A DNA stretch of 64,000 nucleotides from JAJZAM01 sp027391075 (lineage in GTDB: Bacteria > Actinomycetota > Acidimicrobiia > Acidimicrobiales > Palsa-688), in contig DAHYHI010000115.1 of NCBI GenBank assembly GCA_027391075.1, positions 1-64,000 of the forward strand, written 5' to 3'. The notes under the pieces are model-generated. The model was not told the DNA's origin. It ran no database searches and saw only the letters and a program-made list of their open reading frames with translations. This document shows positions 42,742-52,110 of the stretch, piece by piece; the stretch's first letter is position 1; the number at the start of each line of letters is the position of its first letter. The position numbers and the translations under genes were made by a program.

Positions 42742-43932
42742 ATGTACAAGAAGAAGCTCGGCGCCGCTGCTTTAGCCTTGACGCTCGCGGGTGGGTTAGC
42801 GGCGTGCGGGTCTTCGAAGTCGTCGACGGTTTCGTCGGCTACGACTGCCGGAACGTCCTCGTCGGCCACATCGGCTAGCTCCTCCGGGGGTTCAGGCTCC
42901 TCCGCTGTAGCGACCGCCCAGTCGATCGTCAACAAGTATCTCGCAGCACCAACCGATATCGCCGAAACAGTACCGCTACCGCACGCGCCAGCTAAGGGAA
43001 TCAAGGTGGCCTTCCTCACCTGCCCCGAGGCTTCCTGCTCGCTTTTGAACTCCGGCTTCACCTCGGCGGCTCAAGCTCTCGGATGGGACCCGACCGTTAT
43101 CACCTACAGCACTGCCACTCCCGGCCAAGCCCTGCAGCAGGCGATCAACGAGGGCTACAAGTACATTGCGAGCACGAGCGTCACCTTGAGCGAGATCACG
43201 CCGGAGGTCCAAGAAGCCAAAGCCAAGGGTATCGCACTGTTCGAGGGTTACGTCCCCGACACGCCGGAAGGGGCCACCAACGGACTTTACGGCGTCGTTG
43301 CCGACCAAGCGTCGAGCATCGCCGGGGGCGCCCTTATGGGAGACTGGATCGAAGCCAACTCCCAAGGTCATGCCAACGTCGTCTATGTCGACCTGCCTCT
43401 CTATCCGTCCCTCGTCGGCGAGGGGCAAGGCGCCCAGCAGGAGCTCGCCAAGCTTTGTCCGTCCTGCAGTTTCTCGACCCTTCCGGTAACGGTCAATCAG
43501 CTCACAGCCGGTCAGGTCCCTTCGGCAATCGTCAGCTACCTCCAAGCACACCCGAGCACCAACTACGTCTACCTATCCTTCCAAGATCTAGACCCGGGGC
43601 TGGTCGCGGCCCTGCGGACCGCCGGCCTACTCAGCAAGGTCAAGGTAATCGGAACTGAAGGAGAGGCAGCTCAGCTCCAGGAAGTGCAGAACGGCACTGA
43701 GACCATGTGGTCAGTTCTGCCGGAACCGTACGAGATGTGGGTCATAGTTGACTGGATGGCCCGACAGTCCGAAGGGGTCCTCAACCAAGCAGCTCTCAAC
43801 GCCGGAAACGCTGCGGAAGTCTTCTTCGTGCAGACCCCGGCCCAAGCGAAAGCCCAGCTAGCTGCCGACGGGGGGAACTGGCCGGGACCAGCCAACTACG
43901 AAAAGGACTACGAGGCTCTCTGGCACGTGTGA
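42742..43932 (+). CDS. ABC importer 1 substrate-binding lipoprotein (ribose/sugar type)
   Basis: The 396-residue protein has a signal peptide with lipobox LAAC (Cys22), then a Ser/Thr-rich linker to about residue 55. The mature part is a Peripla_BP_4-type fold, with IKVAFLTCPEASC at 88-99. It has two cysteine pairs, Cys94/Cys99 and Cys239/Cys242, also present at matching places in the second receptor at 59483, and both end LWHV. The pairs may form disulfides outside the cell. It delivers ligand to the permease encoded two genes on. The ligand is unlikely to be a plain sugar given the catabolic neighbours. Confidence 0.9.
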   Translation: MYKKKLGAAALALTLAGGLAACGSSKSSTVSSATTAGTSSSATSASSSGGSGSSAVATAQSIVNKYLAAPTDIAETVPLPHAPAKGIKVAFLTCPEASCSLLNSGFTSAAQALGWDPTVITYSTATPGQALQQAINEGYKYIASTSVTLSEITPEVQEAKAKGIALFEGYVPDTPEGATNGLYGVVADQASSIAGGALMGDWIEANSQGHANVVYVDLPLYPSLVGEGQGAQQELAKLCPSCSFSTLPVTVNQLTAGQVPSAIVSYLQAHPSTNYVYLSFQDLDPGLVAALRTAGLLSKVKVIGTEGEAAQLQEVQNGTETMWSVLPEPYEMWVIVDWMARQSEGVLNQAALNAGNAAEVFFVQTPAQAKAQLAADGGNWPGPANYEKDYEALWHV

Positions 43933-43965
43933 TGGCGGCGTCTAGCCCACAGCTGAAGCAACGCC

Positions 43966-45492
43966 GTGACGCTTAAACTTCGGAACCTGACAAAGACCTT
44001 CGGAGGTCAAGCGGCTCTGCACGGGGTGGACCTCGATCTTCATTACGGCGAGGTTCACGCCCTAGTAGGTCAGAATGGTTCGGGAAAGTCAACGCTCATA
44101 AAGACGCTGTCCGGCTATCACGAACCCGACCCCGGTGCCGGGGCCGAGATCGACGGGACGTCTTTCGAACTTGGGAGCGCCGCGGCTGCAAAGGCCGCGG
44201 GCCTCAGATTCGTTCACCAGGATCTTGCTCTGGTGCTGTCGCTAAGCGTCGCCGACAACATGATGCTCGGCCGGTCCTATCCGACCGGCCGTCTTAGGAG
44301 AATCCACCGACGCTTGGTCGAGTCCGAAGCCCGCTCCGCGCTTGAAATGCTTGGCCTACAGGTAGACGTACGGGCGAAAGTCGGCGATCTGAGCATGGCT
44401 GAGAGGTCCACCGTCGCAATCGCTCGAGCCTTGGCCGATTCACAGGGTAGGCGTTCCCTGATCGTCCTCGACGAACCGACAGCGGCCCTCCCCGCAGACG
44501 AGGTGGGCCGACTCCTGCAGGCGATAGCCCGCCTTCGCTCGGAAGGTCATGGTGTGCTGCTGGTGTCACACCACCTGAGCGAAGTCCTCGAAGTCGCGGA
44601 CAGGGTCACAGTCCTGCGGGACGGTCGGCTCGCGGCGTCACTACACCGTCACGAGATTGACCAAGCTCTCTTGACCGAGTTGATCGTCGGCCATCCGGTT
44701 GGCGCGAGCGACTCGGACGCCCGAGAGCGCAAATCCCCAACCCTGCACAGCACCCCCGCTCTATCTGTTCGCTCTCTGAGCGGCAGCCGGCTATCCAGCC
44801 TCGACCTGGACATCTACCCAGGCGAAGTGGTTGGCGTCGCAGGATTGACCGGGTCAGGCAGGGAATCAATCGGCTCTTTGCTCATCGGTCACACAGGACG
44901 GACCGGGATGGTTCTCGTCAATGGTCGTCTTCTTTCCGCCGGCAGCCCGCAGCGAGCGCACAAGGCGGGCATGGTGGCAATTCCCGGCGAGAGATCCAGG
45001 TATGGAATTTTCCCCAACCTTGAGACGCGAACCAACATGACCCTGTCAATGCTGGAGCGCCACAGAAGGTTCCGTCGCATCAGCACTCGTAATGAGCACG
45101 CTGAGGTACGGGAATGGATAGACAAGTTGGGTATCGTCTGCCAGGGACCAGAATCTCCGATCCTTAGCCTCTCAGGGGGAAATCAGCAAAAGGTCCTCGT
45201 TGCGAGGGCACTGCGAATGGACCCCAAGGTTCTCGTGCTTGACGACCCCACCCAGGGTATCGACATCGGGGCTCGAGCCCAGATACACCAAGTGATCGAG
45301 GCCTGTGCGAGATCAGGGATGGCCATCCTCCTGATCTCAACTGACAGCGACGAGCTCGCAAAGCTGTCCGACCGCGTGGTGGTACTAGCCCGTGGGCACG
45401 CGATCCGGTCGTTGGACCGCAGCGACGGGCTAACGGCCGCCACGATAGACATTGCACAGCTCGAGTCGGGCATGCCAGTCAAGGCTTCATGA
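43966..45492 (+). CDS. ABC importer 1 ATPase (two nucleotide-binding domains, RbsA-like)
   Basis: The 508-residue protein has two NBDs. The first has Walker A GQNGSGKS and LIVLDEPTAALPADE; the second, degenerate Walker A GLTGSGRES, signature LSGGNQQK and VLVLDDPTQGIDIGAR. This split is typical of RbsA/MglA-type ATPases. It starts at a GTG 33 bases after the receptor gene. It powers uptake of the ligand bound by the upstream lipoprotein. Confidence 0.92.
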   Translation: MTLKLRNLTKTFGGQAALHGVDLDLHYGEVHALVGQNGSGKSTLIKTLSGYHEPDPGAGAEIDGTSFELGSAAAAKAAGLRFVHQDLALVLSLSVADNMMLGRSYPTGRLRRIHRRLVESEARSALEMLGLQVDVRAKVGDLSMAERSTVAIARALADSQGRRSLIVLDEPTAALPADEVGRLLQAIARLRSEGHGVLLVSHHLSEVLEVADRVTVLRDGRLAASLHRHEIDQALLTELIVGHPVGASDSDARERKSPTLHSTPALSVRSLSGSRLSSLDLDIYPGEVVGVAGLTGSGRESIGSLLIGHTGRTGMVLVNGRLLSAGSPQRAHKAGMVAIPGERSRYGIFPNLETRTNMTLSMLERHRRFRRISTRNEHAEVREWIDKLGIVCQGPESPILSLSGGNQQKVLVARALRMDPKVLVLDDPTQGIDIGARAQIHQVIEACARSGMAILLISTDSDELAKLSDRVVVLARGHAIRSLDRSDGLTAATIDIAQLESGMPVKAS

Positions 45493-45529
45493 CTTACATC
45501 ACCCTACGCATGCTACGTGAGGAGAAAGT

Positions 45530-46708
45530 TTGACTAGAGCCGCAGCTCCCACCAGTCCCCCGCCCCACATGATGCCAGAACGGCGAGCTGCAGCGTCGGT
45601 GCGCAGGGCGCTAGGGCTGCGGCGGATCAGCGCTATCTACCTGTGGATAGCTTTCATCGCCATATTCGGAGGCGTCGAGGAGCACCTGTTCCTGACCGTC
45701 AGTACTTTCCAGGTCGTGTTCTCCCAGGGAGCCGTCACCGCGACTCTCGCTCTCGCTTTCCTCGCTCCCCTCACGACGGACACCTACGACCTGTCGATCG
45801 GCGAGGTGATGTCCCTCACGATCGTCCTGATCAACTGGTTCACGCTGCACTCGCACATACCCGTCGCGGTTATCTGCCTGGGAGTGGCGGTATTCTGTGG
45901 GCTCATCGGCGCCGTCTCCGGTTTCGTCGTCGTACGCCTACGCGTCAACTCGCTGATAGCCACGCTCGGCATGAGCGAGGTTCTCAGCGCATTTCAGCTC
46001 TACGTCTCGCAGAACCACCAAGTGGCCGGCACCTTCTCCAACCTGTTTGTAAATATCGGGAATGACAAAGTCCTCGGAATTCCATACCTGGATATCTACA
46101 TGGTGGCTATAGCTGCCGTTCTCTGGTTCGTACTAGAGCAGACCCCACTCGGGCGGCGGATGTTCGCCATCGGAGGCAACAGGGACGCGGCACGCCTCGC
46201 CGGGGTATCGGCGGATCGTATTGTCTGGGGATCTTTGATGGCATCTGCGGGCATCGCTTCCCTCGCAGGGATCATGTACACGCTGCAGGTCGGTGCTTAC
46301 ACCGGAGACATCGGGCAGGGCTACCTCTTCCCCGCGCTTGCAGCAGTCTTCCTCGGTGCCTCCCAACTCTCTCAAAGGCCGAACGTCTGGGGAACCCTCA
46401 TTGCCTTCTTCGCTCTGGCCTTTGGCATCCAAGGACTCACACTGAAGTTCGGTGCCGGTACGTTCTGGGTTAGTCCTCTCTTCCAGGGCGTAGCTCTGAT
46501 AATCGCTGTCGCCGTTGCGAGTGCGCGTGGAAGCATCGGGGGTGGGCGCGACGGAAAAGCGATACGCCGGATGCTCCGAACCTCGCGCTCCAAGCCCGAC
46601 GCTGATCCCGGTGGGTTGTCACCCCCGAACCAAGACGGATCTCTTATAATGAACAGCGGCGTTCCAAGCGACGGGGAGGCTACGATGTCGCAGGGGTCAA
46701 CGGCCTGA
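45530..46708 (+). CDS. ABC importer 1 permease (RbsC-like)
   Basis: The 392-residue protein has eight to ten hydrophobic helices from about residue 30 (ISAIYLWIAFIAIFGG), the motif DLSIGEVMSLTIVLIN, GNRDAARLAGVSADRI and PALAAVFLGASQLSQ. The start is a TTG after GAGGAG. The C-terminal 50 residues are polar and rich in Pro/Asp, longer than usual. A TATAAT box for the next gene lies within its 3' end. Confidence 0.88.
   Translation: MTRAAAPTSPPPHMMPERRAAASVRRALGLRRISAIYLWIAFIAIFGGVEEHLFLTVSTFQVVFSQGAVTATLALAFLAPLTTDTYDLSIGEVMSLTIVLINWFTLHSHIPVAVICLGVAVFCGLIGAVSGFVVVRLRVNSLIATLGMSEVLSAFQLYVSQNHQVAGTFSNLFVNIGNDKVLGIPYLDIYMVAIAAVLWFVLEQTPLGRRMFAIGGNRDAARLAGVSADRIVWGSLMASAGIASLAGIMYTLQVGAYTGDIGQGYLFPALAAVFLGASQLSQRPNVWGTLIAFFALAFGIQGLTLKFGAGTFWVSPLFQGVALIIAVAVASARGSIGGGRDGKAIRRMLRTSRSKPDADPGGLSPPNQDGSLIMNSGVPSDGEATMSQGSTA
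46641..46652 (+). promoter_or_regulatory. Putative promoter core CTCTTATAATGA inside the permease 3' end
   Basis: The same 12-mer as at 32511-32522, with TATAAT at 46645-46650, about 95 bases before the P450 ATG. It would let the P450/esterase genes be transcribed independently of the importer. Confidence 0.4.
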
Positions 46709-46743
46709 GACCCCGAAATTCGTTTATAGAGGGAGTGGGATCC

Positions 46744-47919
46744 ATGGTTGAGTACGCCACAGTAGACGCAGATCTGACGTCGAAGATCGCCCCGGCCACC
46801 GAGCACTGGAAGGAGATCGACCGCCTCCGCGAGCAGCACCGCTTCTTCTGGAACTCTCACGGGCCCGGGTACTGGGTCCTCACCAGGTACGACGACATCA
46901 GGGAGGCGTTCAACACCCCCGAGATCTTCTCGAACCGCTCGATCGTGGCGACGGATCCCAACCCCGCCTACCGGTTCCTGCCGTCGTTCAGCGAACCGCC
47001 CCAGCACATGAAGTACCGCCATCTGATGAACGCTTGGTTTGCTCCAGCATCTATCAAGCGCTACGCCCCGAGGGTCGCCGAACTCGCCCGCGAGACCATC
47101 GAGCCGCTCGTACCCGGCGGTCGATGCGACTTCATCCGGGCGTTCGGCGACGGGTTCCCGGTCAAGGTGTTCCTGCTGGTGATGGGACTTCCCCTGGACG
47201 ACGCCGACTTCTTCGTGTCGGCCGTCCACCGCATGTCCGGTGACACCCCTGGGCATCCCTCCGACATGACAGCATGGGACGACATCCAAAATTATTGGCG
47301 TTTGATGGTGGAGGACCGTCGCTCGGCGCCACGTGACCCATCCGTCGACTTCGTGACCCATCTGAGCCGCTGCGAGTTGGACGGCGAGCCGCTGCCCGAC
47401 CAAGACATCCTCGACATCCTCGTCACGCTCACCCTAGGCAGCCTGGACACCATCAAGAACCAGCTGGGGTGGTGCTTCTACCATCTGGCCACCTACCCCG
47501 ACGACCGCCGACGCGTCGCCGCCGACCCTGAGCTGGTGCCCAGCGCCGTGGAGGAGTTCCTGCGTGCGTACCCGATCGTCGGAATGGCCCGGAAGGTAAC
47601 CCGGGACATCGACTTCCACGGATGCCCCATCAAGCAGGACCAGATGGTCCTGCTCAGCATTCCAGCCGCTACCAGGGATCCACGCCAGTTCCCGGATGCC
47701 GACAAGGTCCTCATCGACAGGTCCCCGAACCGCCACATCGCGTTCGGCGCCAGCGAGCACCGCTGCCTCGGGTCGCACCTCGCTCGCTGCGAGTTGCAGT
47801 CAGCGATACGCGAGTGGCACGAACTGATACCCGACTACCACCTCGACACTGACGAACAGCTTCTCGCTCACGGCGGGCTGATCTCGCTGCGCACCCTGCC
47901 CCTTGCGTGGGACGCCTGA
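46744..47919 (+). CDS. Cytochrome P450 number 2
   Basis: The 391-residue P450 resembles P450 number 1 throughout. It has RYDDIREAFNTPEIFSNRS, the I-helix motif GSLDTIKN, IVGMARKVTRDIDFHGCPIK and heme loop FGASEHRCLGSHLAR, with the Cys ligand at about 341. The second T of the I-helix TT pair is Ile. I use the ATG at 46744 after GAGGGAGTGGG; a GTG at 46735 is possible. Lying next to the importer and an esterase, it probably hydroxylates the imported ligand. Confidence 0.92.
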   Translation: MVEYATVDADLTSKIAPATEHWKEIDRLREQHRFFWNSHGPGYWVLTRYDDIREAFNTPEIFSNRSIVATDPNPAYRFLPSFSEPPQHMKYRHLMNAWFAPASIKRYAPRVAELARETIEPLVPGGRCDFIRAFGDGFPVKVFLLVMGLPLDDADFFVSAVHRMSGDTPGHPSDMTAWDDIQNYWRLMVEDRRSAPRDPSVDFVTHLSRCELDGEPLPDQDILDILVTLTLGSLDTIKNQLGWCFYHLATYPDDRRRVAADPELVPSAVEEFLRAYPIVGMARKVTRDIDFHGCPIKQDQMVLLSIPAATRDPRQFPDADKVLIDRSPNRHIAFGASEHRCLGSHLARCELQSAIREWHELIPDYHLDTDEQLLAHGGLISLRTLPLAWDA

Positions 47920-47973
47920 CCGCTCGCTAGAGTCCTGGGAGGAGTCTCGAAGACGGCCAGACCAGGAGGAAAG

Positions 47974-49107
47974 ATGACAGACGGCATCTGCGACAGTCGC
48001 TTTAAAGCGGTTCGTGACGCGTTGGAGGCCAACGTCGACTCGGGGGAGGAGTTGGGGGCGTCTATCGCCTTGGATGTCGACGGCAAGACGGTCGTCGACA
48101 TTTGGGGCGGGTGGCGCGACCCCGAGCGAACCAAGCCGTGGGAGCGGGACACCATTGTAAATGTGTGGTCGACCACGAAGACCGTGACGGCGCTGGCTGT
48201 CCTCATGCTCGCGTCCAGGGGTGACATAGACCTGTACGCGCCGGTGTCACGCTACTGGCCTGAGTTCGCGGCCCAGGGAAAAGAGCACGTCGAGGTGCGC
48301 CACCTGATGTCGCATACGTCGGGGGTTTCAGGACTTGACCAGCCGGCGACGATCGAAGATCTCTACGACTGGGAGAAGTCCACTTCGCGGATGGCCGCTC
48401 AGGCACCTTGGTGGGAGCCCGGGACCGCATCGGGGTATCACGCTCTTAACTTCGGGCATCTTCTCGGGGAGGTCGTCCGTCGGGTCACCGGCAAGACCCT
48501 GAAAAGCTTCGTAGCCGAAGAGATAGCTGGTCCACTTGGCGCGGACTTTCAGATCGGCGCCGACGCGAGCGACACCGACCGCATCGCTCCGGTCATCCCG
48601 CCGCCCCCGCTGCCCTTCGACTTCGCAAGCATGGACCCGGCGAGTCCATCTGTTCGTACTTTCACCGGCCCGCTGGTCGACGCCACGTACGCCAACACCG
48701 CCGCTTGGCGTGCCGCCGACATCGGCGCGGCGAACGGCCATGCAAACGCCCGCTCGGTCGCTCGGGTCCTTTCTACACTGAGCCTGGCGAACCCGAAGTT
48801 CGTCTCCGCCGAGGCGGTCGAATCCGTCTTCGACGTGCAGGCGGACGGGGTGGATTTGGTGCTCGGGGTGCCTTTGCGTTTCGGGATCGGCTACGGGTTG
48901 GCGAAACCGGAGACGATTCCTTACATACCGGACGGCCGGGTGTGCTTTTGGGGTGGCTGGGGTGGCTCGTTGATCCTCATGGACCTGGAGCGCCGTGTGA
49001 CGCTTGCTTACATGATGAACAAGATGTCGCCGGGGGTGATCGGCTCCCCCCGTGCAGAGACGTACCTTCTCGCGGCTTACGCTGCGATGGGGATCGACCT
49101 GCGCTGA
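47974..49107 (+). CDS. Serine hydrolase (EstB/beta-lactamase-like esterase)
   Basis: The 377-residue protein has the SxxK motif STTK at about residues 68-71, VEVRHLMSHTSGVSGL, a Tyr candidate in SGYHALNFGHLLGEVV and GGWGGSLILMDLERR in the place of the third box. It belongs to the class C-like esterase group, not to true beta-lactamases. No signal peptide is seen, so it acts inside the cell on an ester or lactone. It follows P450 number 2 on the same strand. Confidence 0.88.
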   Translation: MTDGICDSRFKAVRDALEANVDSGEELGASIALDVDGKTVVDIWGGWRDPERTKPWERDTIVNVWSTTKTVTALAVLMLASRGDIDLYAPVSRYWPEFAAQGKEHVEVRHLMSHTSGVSGLDQPATIEDLYDWEKSTSRMAAQAPWWEPGTASGYHALNFGHLLGEVVRRVTGKTLKSFVAEEIAGPLGADFQIGADASDTDRIAPVIPPPPLPFDFASMDPASPSVRTFTGPLVDATYANTAAWRAADIGAANGHANARSVARVLSTLSLANPKFVSAEAVESVFDVQADGVDLVLGVPLRFGIGYGLAKPETIPYIPDGRVCFWGGWGGSLILMDLERRVTLAYMMNKMSPGVIGSPRAETYLLAAYAAMGIDLR

Positions 49108-49116
49108 GATGCGACC

Positions 49117-50838
49117 CTAACTTGAGGCGGTAACTGTCTCGGTGTCGCGTCCGGAGCGAAGCACCCGGCCCGGACGTTCGTCGGTGAACTCCCCGCCGGT
49201 GACGATGTCGGTTCCGGCTACCATCACGTGCGCTACACCGACCGCCCCGCCGTAGACCCGGGCCGCCCCTCCGGGCAGGTCGAAGCGTGTGTACACCGGC
49301 TCGGGGGCTACCGTCGACGGGTCGAACACCACTAGGTCGGCCCAGCAGCCGGCCCGCAGAAGCCCACGGTCGCGGATGCCGTAGAGGGCGGCGGGCGCGC
49401 CGGTCAGGTGGTGGACGACTTCCTCCATGGATATGAGTCCCAGCTCTCTGGCCGGCTTGGCGAGCATGGTCGTCGGATAGTTGAAGGTGTCGATCATGTC
49501 GAGATGAGCCCCGGCGTCGGACGCTCCCACCACGGTACGCGGGTCGCGCCAAACGTCCACGCGCCGCTGCCACGACTCGGTGTCCTGCCCGCGGTCCTGG
49601 TTGACTATCACGGTTCGCAGGCCGTCGGCGACGACTATGTCGACCAGCGCGTCCCACGGTGTGCGGCCGGTGCGTTCGGCGATCTCGCCGACGCTGAGGC
49701 CCTCGTAGGTTTTGGTGTCTGCGGTGAAGGTCTCCAGGACAATGTACTGGCGCCAGTTGGCGATCGAACGCAGAGGCCCGTCCTGGCTTTGAGCGAGCCT
49801 GTCCATCTCCGCCCGCCCGGCCGGGTCGCTCAGCATTGCCAGCTTGTCGGCGTCGGGCAGGGCCATTATCGAATCCCAGCCGGGGAGTATGTCCAAGATG
49901 AAACCGCTCTTGAAGTTGAGACGGTTACGTTGACTGTCAGGCAGGGTCAGGGCCACCACCCGCCCGCCGCGGTCCGCAGCGTGGTCGCTGCCGAGCAGCT
50001 GGCGCTCCACCACTTCGCGGTTCTTGGAGTACACCGGCAGCACATTCCAGTTGATGGGCCTGTTCGCCGCCTTGCTCATCGCCGCCATCAGCTCGAACAT
50101 GTCATCCTCGAAAGGCGGCGGCGCGGGTATGAACTCCAGGGTCGTCCCGGGGAACTCACCGACCACCGAGCACAAAGCGACGAGCTCCTCGGCGCTGGCG
50201 TGGCGCGACGGCACCGGCGTGCCGTGATGGTCGTTATGAGTACGAGACCAAGTCGACGAGAAACCCAGCGCCCCGGCAGCCAGACCGTCCCGCAAAAGTT
50301 GCTTCATAGACTCCAGCTGGCCTGCGCTGGCCGGTCCTCCCACCGCCTCGTCGCCCATCACCACCCTCCGCAGTGCGGAATGGCCGACTAGGAACGCCGT
50401 GTTAGGCGAAGTCTTGCCGTCCACGCGGTCAAGGAACTCGGCTGTCGTCTTCCAGTCCCAAGGAACACCCTTTTGGAGGGACTCGAGCGGCATTCCTTCC
50501 ACCCGGGCCAGCATGCGCATCAAATACTCGCCGTCGTCGGGGCGCGCGGACAACGGTGCGATGGTGAAGCCACAGTTGCCGCTGACAGTCGTCGTCACCC
50601 CATGCAACGGGGAAGGACTCAACGTCGGGTCCCAAAAAGCCTGAGCGTCGTAGTGGGTGTGCAGGTCGATAAAACCGGGGGCAACCACCAAGTCAGCGGC
50701 GTCGACGACGCGGCGAGCTGTCTCGTCCACCTCGCCAAGAGCGACCACCCGACCGTCGGCGATCCCGACGTCGCCGTGCCGGCCCGGCGCCCCCGTACCA
50801 TCGACGATCAAACCGTTCCTTATCACAACGTCGAGCAT
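49117..50838 (-). CDS. N-acyl-D-amino-acid deacylase-type amidohydrolase
   Basis: The 573-residue protein starts LDVVIRNGLIVDGTGAPGR and has the metal motif FIDLHTHYDAQAFWDP (His60, His62), TTTVSGNCGFTIAPL, GASDAGAHLDMIDTF and, late, RDRGLLRAGCWADLVVFDP. This is the D-aminoacylase/dihydroorotase-like amidohydrolase-3 group. It would cleave an amide or cyclic amide. It ends only 9 bases from the convergent esterase gene, and its place in the pathway is not clear. Confidence 0.9.
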   Translation of the reverse strand: MLDVVIRNGLIVDGTGAPGRHGDVGIADGRVVALGEVDETARRVVDAADLVVAPGFIDLHTHYDAQAFWDPTLSPSPLHGVTTTVSGNCGFTIAPLSARPDDGEYLMRMLARVEGMPLESLQKGVPWDWKTTAEFLDRVDGKTSPNTAFLVGHSALRRVVMGDEAVGGPASAGQLESMKQLLRDGLAAGALGFSSTWSRTHNDHHGTPVPSRHASAEELVALCSVVGEFPGTTLEFIPAPPPFEDDMFELMAAMSKAANRPINWNVLPVYSKNREVVERQLLGSDHAADRGGRVVALTLPDSQRNRLNFKSGFILDILPGWDSIMALPDADKLAMLSDPAGRAEMDRLAQSQDGPLRSIANWRQYIVLETFTADTKTYEGLSVGEIAERTGRTPWDALVDIVVADGLRTVIVNQDRGQDTESWQRRVDVWRDPRTVVGASDAGAHLDMIDTFNYPTTMLAKPARELGLISMEEVVHHLTGAPAALYGIRDRGLLRAGCWADLVVFDPSTVAPEPVYTRFDLPGGAARVYGGAVGVAHVMVAGTDIVTGGEFTDERPGRVLRSGRDTETVTASS

Positions 50839-50904
50839 GCTTCCGACGCTACACCCCTACGACGCCGCCTTGCCCGGCCACAGGCGCAATCGGCGTCAAC
50901 AAGC

Positions 50905-51366
50905 CTACAGCTCCCCGCCAGCCCACCATCTCTCGAACGCTGGTCTGACGATAGTGGAGACGGGTTCCACGATCGTTCCTGCCGGCGAACGCACATATGT
51001 GAAAGCCCCGTACCCCTCATCGGGAGCCCTACCGGCGAGCTCCAACGTCCAGCCCTGCCTGAGAAGCTCCTCGGTCGTGGATGCCACGTCGTCTACCCAG
51101 AAGCCCAGGTGGTGGGGACCGGGTCCGTCGTCGGCATCCCAAACCGAGCCTGGCTCCCCCTGGAGCAGTTCGAGATGGACCGGTCCGGCGCTGGAGTAGG
51201 TAAAGCGGAGATCCACGATGCCCACACCCGAGCCTGGAAGCCATATCTGCTGCTGGCGGTGTTGGACGGAGCTCCACTCAAGCGCCGCGGCACCGGTCAT
51301 GTTCTTCATGGCGTCGTCGAGATCGGGCACTCTGATGCCCACGTGGAACATATCCTCGAAATGCAT
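50905..51366 (-). CDS. VOC-family (glyoxalase/dioxygenase fold) protein
   Basis: The 153-residue protein has MFHVGIRVPDLDDAMKNMTG, GPVHLELLQGEPGSVW, PHHLGFWVDDVASTTEELL and GTIVEPVST, i.e. two beta-alpha-beta-beta-beta modules with His8 and the Glu candidates of a VOC metal site. It could be an epimerase, lyase or dioxygenase. It lies between the deacylase and TetR genes on the same strand. Confidence 0.8.
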   Translation of the reverse strand: MHFEDMFHVGIRVPDLDDAMKNMTGAAALEWSSVQHRQQQIWLPGSGVGIVDLRFTYSSAGPVHLELLQGEPGSVWDADDGPGPHHLGFWVDDVASTTEELLRQGWTLELAGRAPDEGYGAFTYVRSPAGTIVEPVSTIVRPAFERWWAGGEL

Positions 51367-51396
51367 CGCAGGTCTCCTTGTCTGCTTCCTATTGGG

Positions 51397-52026
51397 CTAC
51401 TTCTTGCTTCGCCGGCGGGAGCCGGAGAACGCCGTCTCGCTAGGTGGCCCAAGCGATGCGAGGTAACCCTCTACTACCTGGCGCTGCTGGGATGCCGGCC
51501 ATTCGTCGGGGGCGAACACGGCCTGCACTGCCACACCGTCCAGGAGGGTTGCCAGCACCCGGGCTAGCTCCTCAGCCGAGTGGCCGCCTACGAGGATATT
51601 CGCATCCTGGTCGTGCGCAACAGCCTCGGCGAGTCCTTTGCGGAAGACCTCGTAGCGATGGCGCTGCTCAGCAGCCAAGTCGGCGTCACCGACAGCTGCC
51701 CCCCAGAAGGCCAACCACACCTTCCAGTTAAGAAGGCGCTCGGAGTCCACAGGCAGCACCGCGTCGATCTTCGCCCAGACCATCGAACCGCCCGCAGAAG
51801 CAGCGGCCTCGAAACGTGCATGCGCCATCTCCGTGCGAGCCCGGAACGTGGCCAGCAGCAGATCGCGTTTCCCGGGGAAGTAGTAGCACAGCGCGCCAGT
51901 CGTCCAACCCGCCGCACGGGCCACGTCACGAAGGCGAACCGACGCAAGTCCCACACGGGCAATCTCTTGTGCCGTGGCCTCCGTTAGCTGTCGGCGTCGC
52001 AGGTCGTGATCGACGGTCTGCGGCAT
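51397..52026 (-). CDS. TetR-family regulator, divergent from Rieske/KstD operon
   Basis: The 209-residue protein has the HTH LTEATAQEIARVGLASVRLR and AAGWTTGALCYYFPGKRDLL, with a BetI-like C-terminal part. It is divergent from the Rieske gene, and a perfect 7-bp inverted repeat at 52056-52073 lies between them, the likely operator. It would repress the Rieske/KstD genes and perhaps itself. Confidence 0.88.
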   Translation of the reverse strand: MPQTVDHDLRRRQLTEATAQEIARVGLASVRLRDVARAAGWTTGALCYYFPGKRDLLLATFRARTEMAHARFEAAASAGGSMVWAKIDAVLPVDSERLLNWKVWLAFWGAAVGDADLAAEQRHRYEVFRKGLAEAVAHDQDANILVGGHSAEELARVLATLLDGVAVQAVFAPDEWPASQQRQVVEGYLASLGPPSETAFSGSRRRSKK

Positions 52027-52055
52027 TGACAGACCATAGCACGGCGACTATCGTC

Positions 52056-52073
52056 ACATAACAGCGGTTATGT
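52056..52073. promoter_or_regulatory. Perfect inverted repeat between TetR and Rieske genes, likely TetR operator
   Basis: ACATAAC (52056-52062) and GTTATGT (52067-52073) are perfect complements with an AGCG spacer, giving an 18-base site 30 bases from the tetR-type ATG and 38 from the Rieske GTG. Form and place fit a TetR operator. Confidence 0.6.
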
Positions 52074-52110
52074 CTCGCGTGGGACGGAACCACTCCCGGG
52101 GAGGTCAGAA

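Noticed and set aside
46372..47403. Minus-strand frame of 343 codons over the second P450
   Set aside because: Antisense to a P450 with intact heme and I-helix motifs; no domain of its own.
49408..50391. Plus-strand frame of 327 codons over the deacylase gene
   Set aside because: Shadow of the amidohydrolase, which has the HTHYDAQ metal motif.
50473..51567. Plus-strand frame of 364 codons over the deacylase/VOC genes
   Set aside because: It spans parts of two real minus-strand genes and has no recognisable domain.
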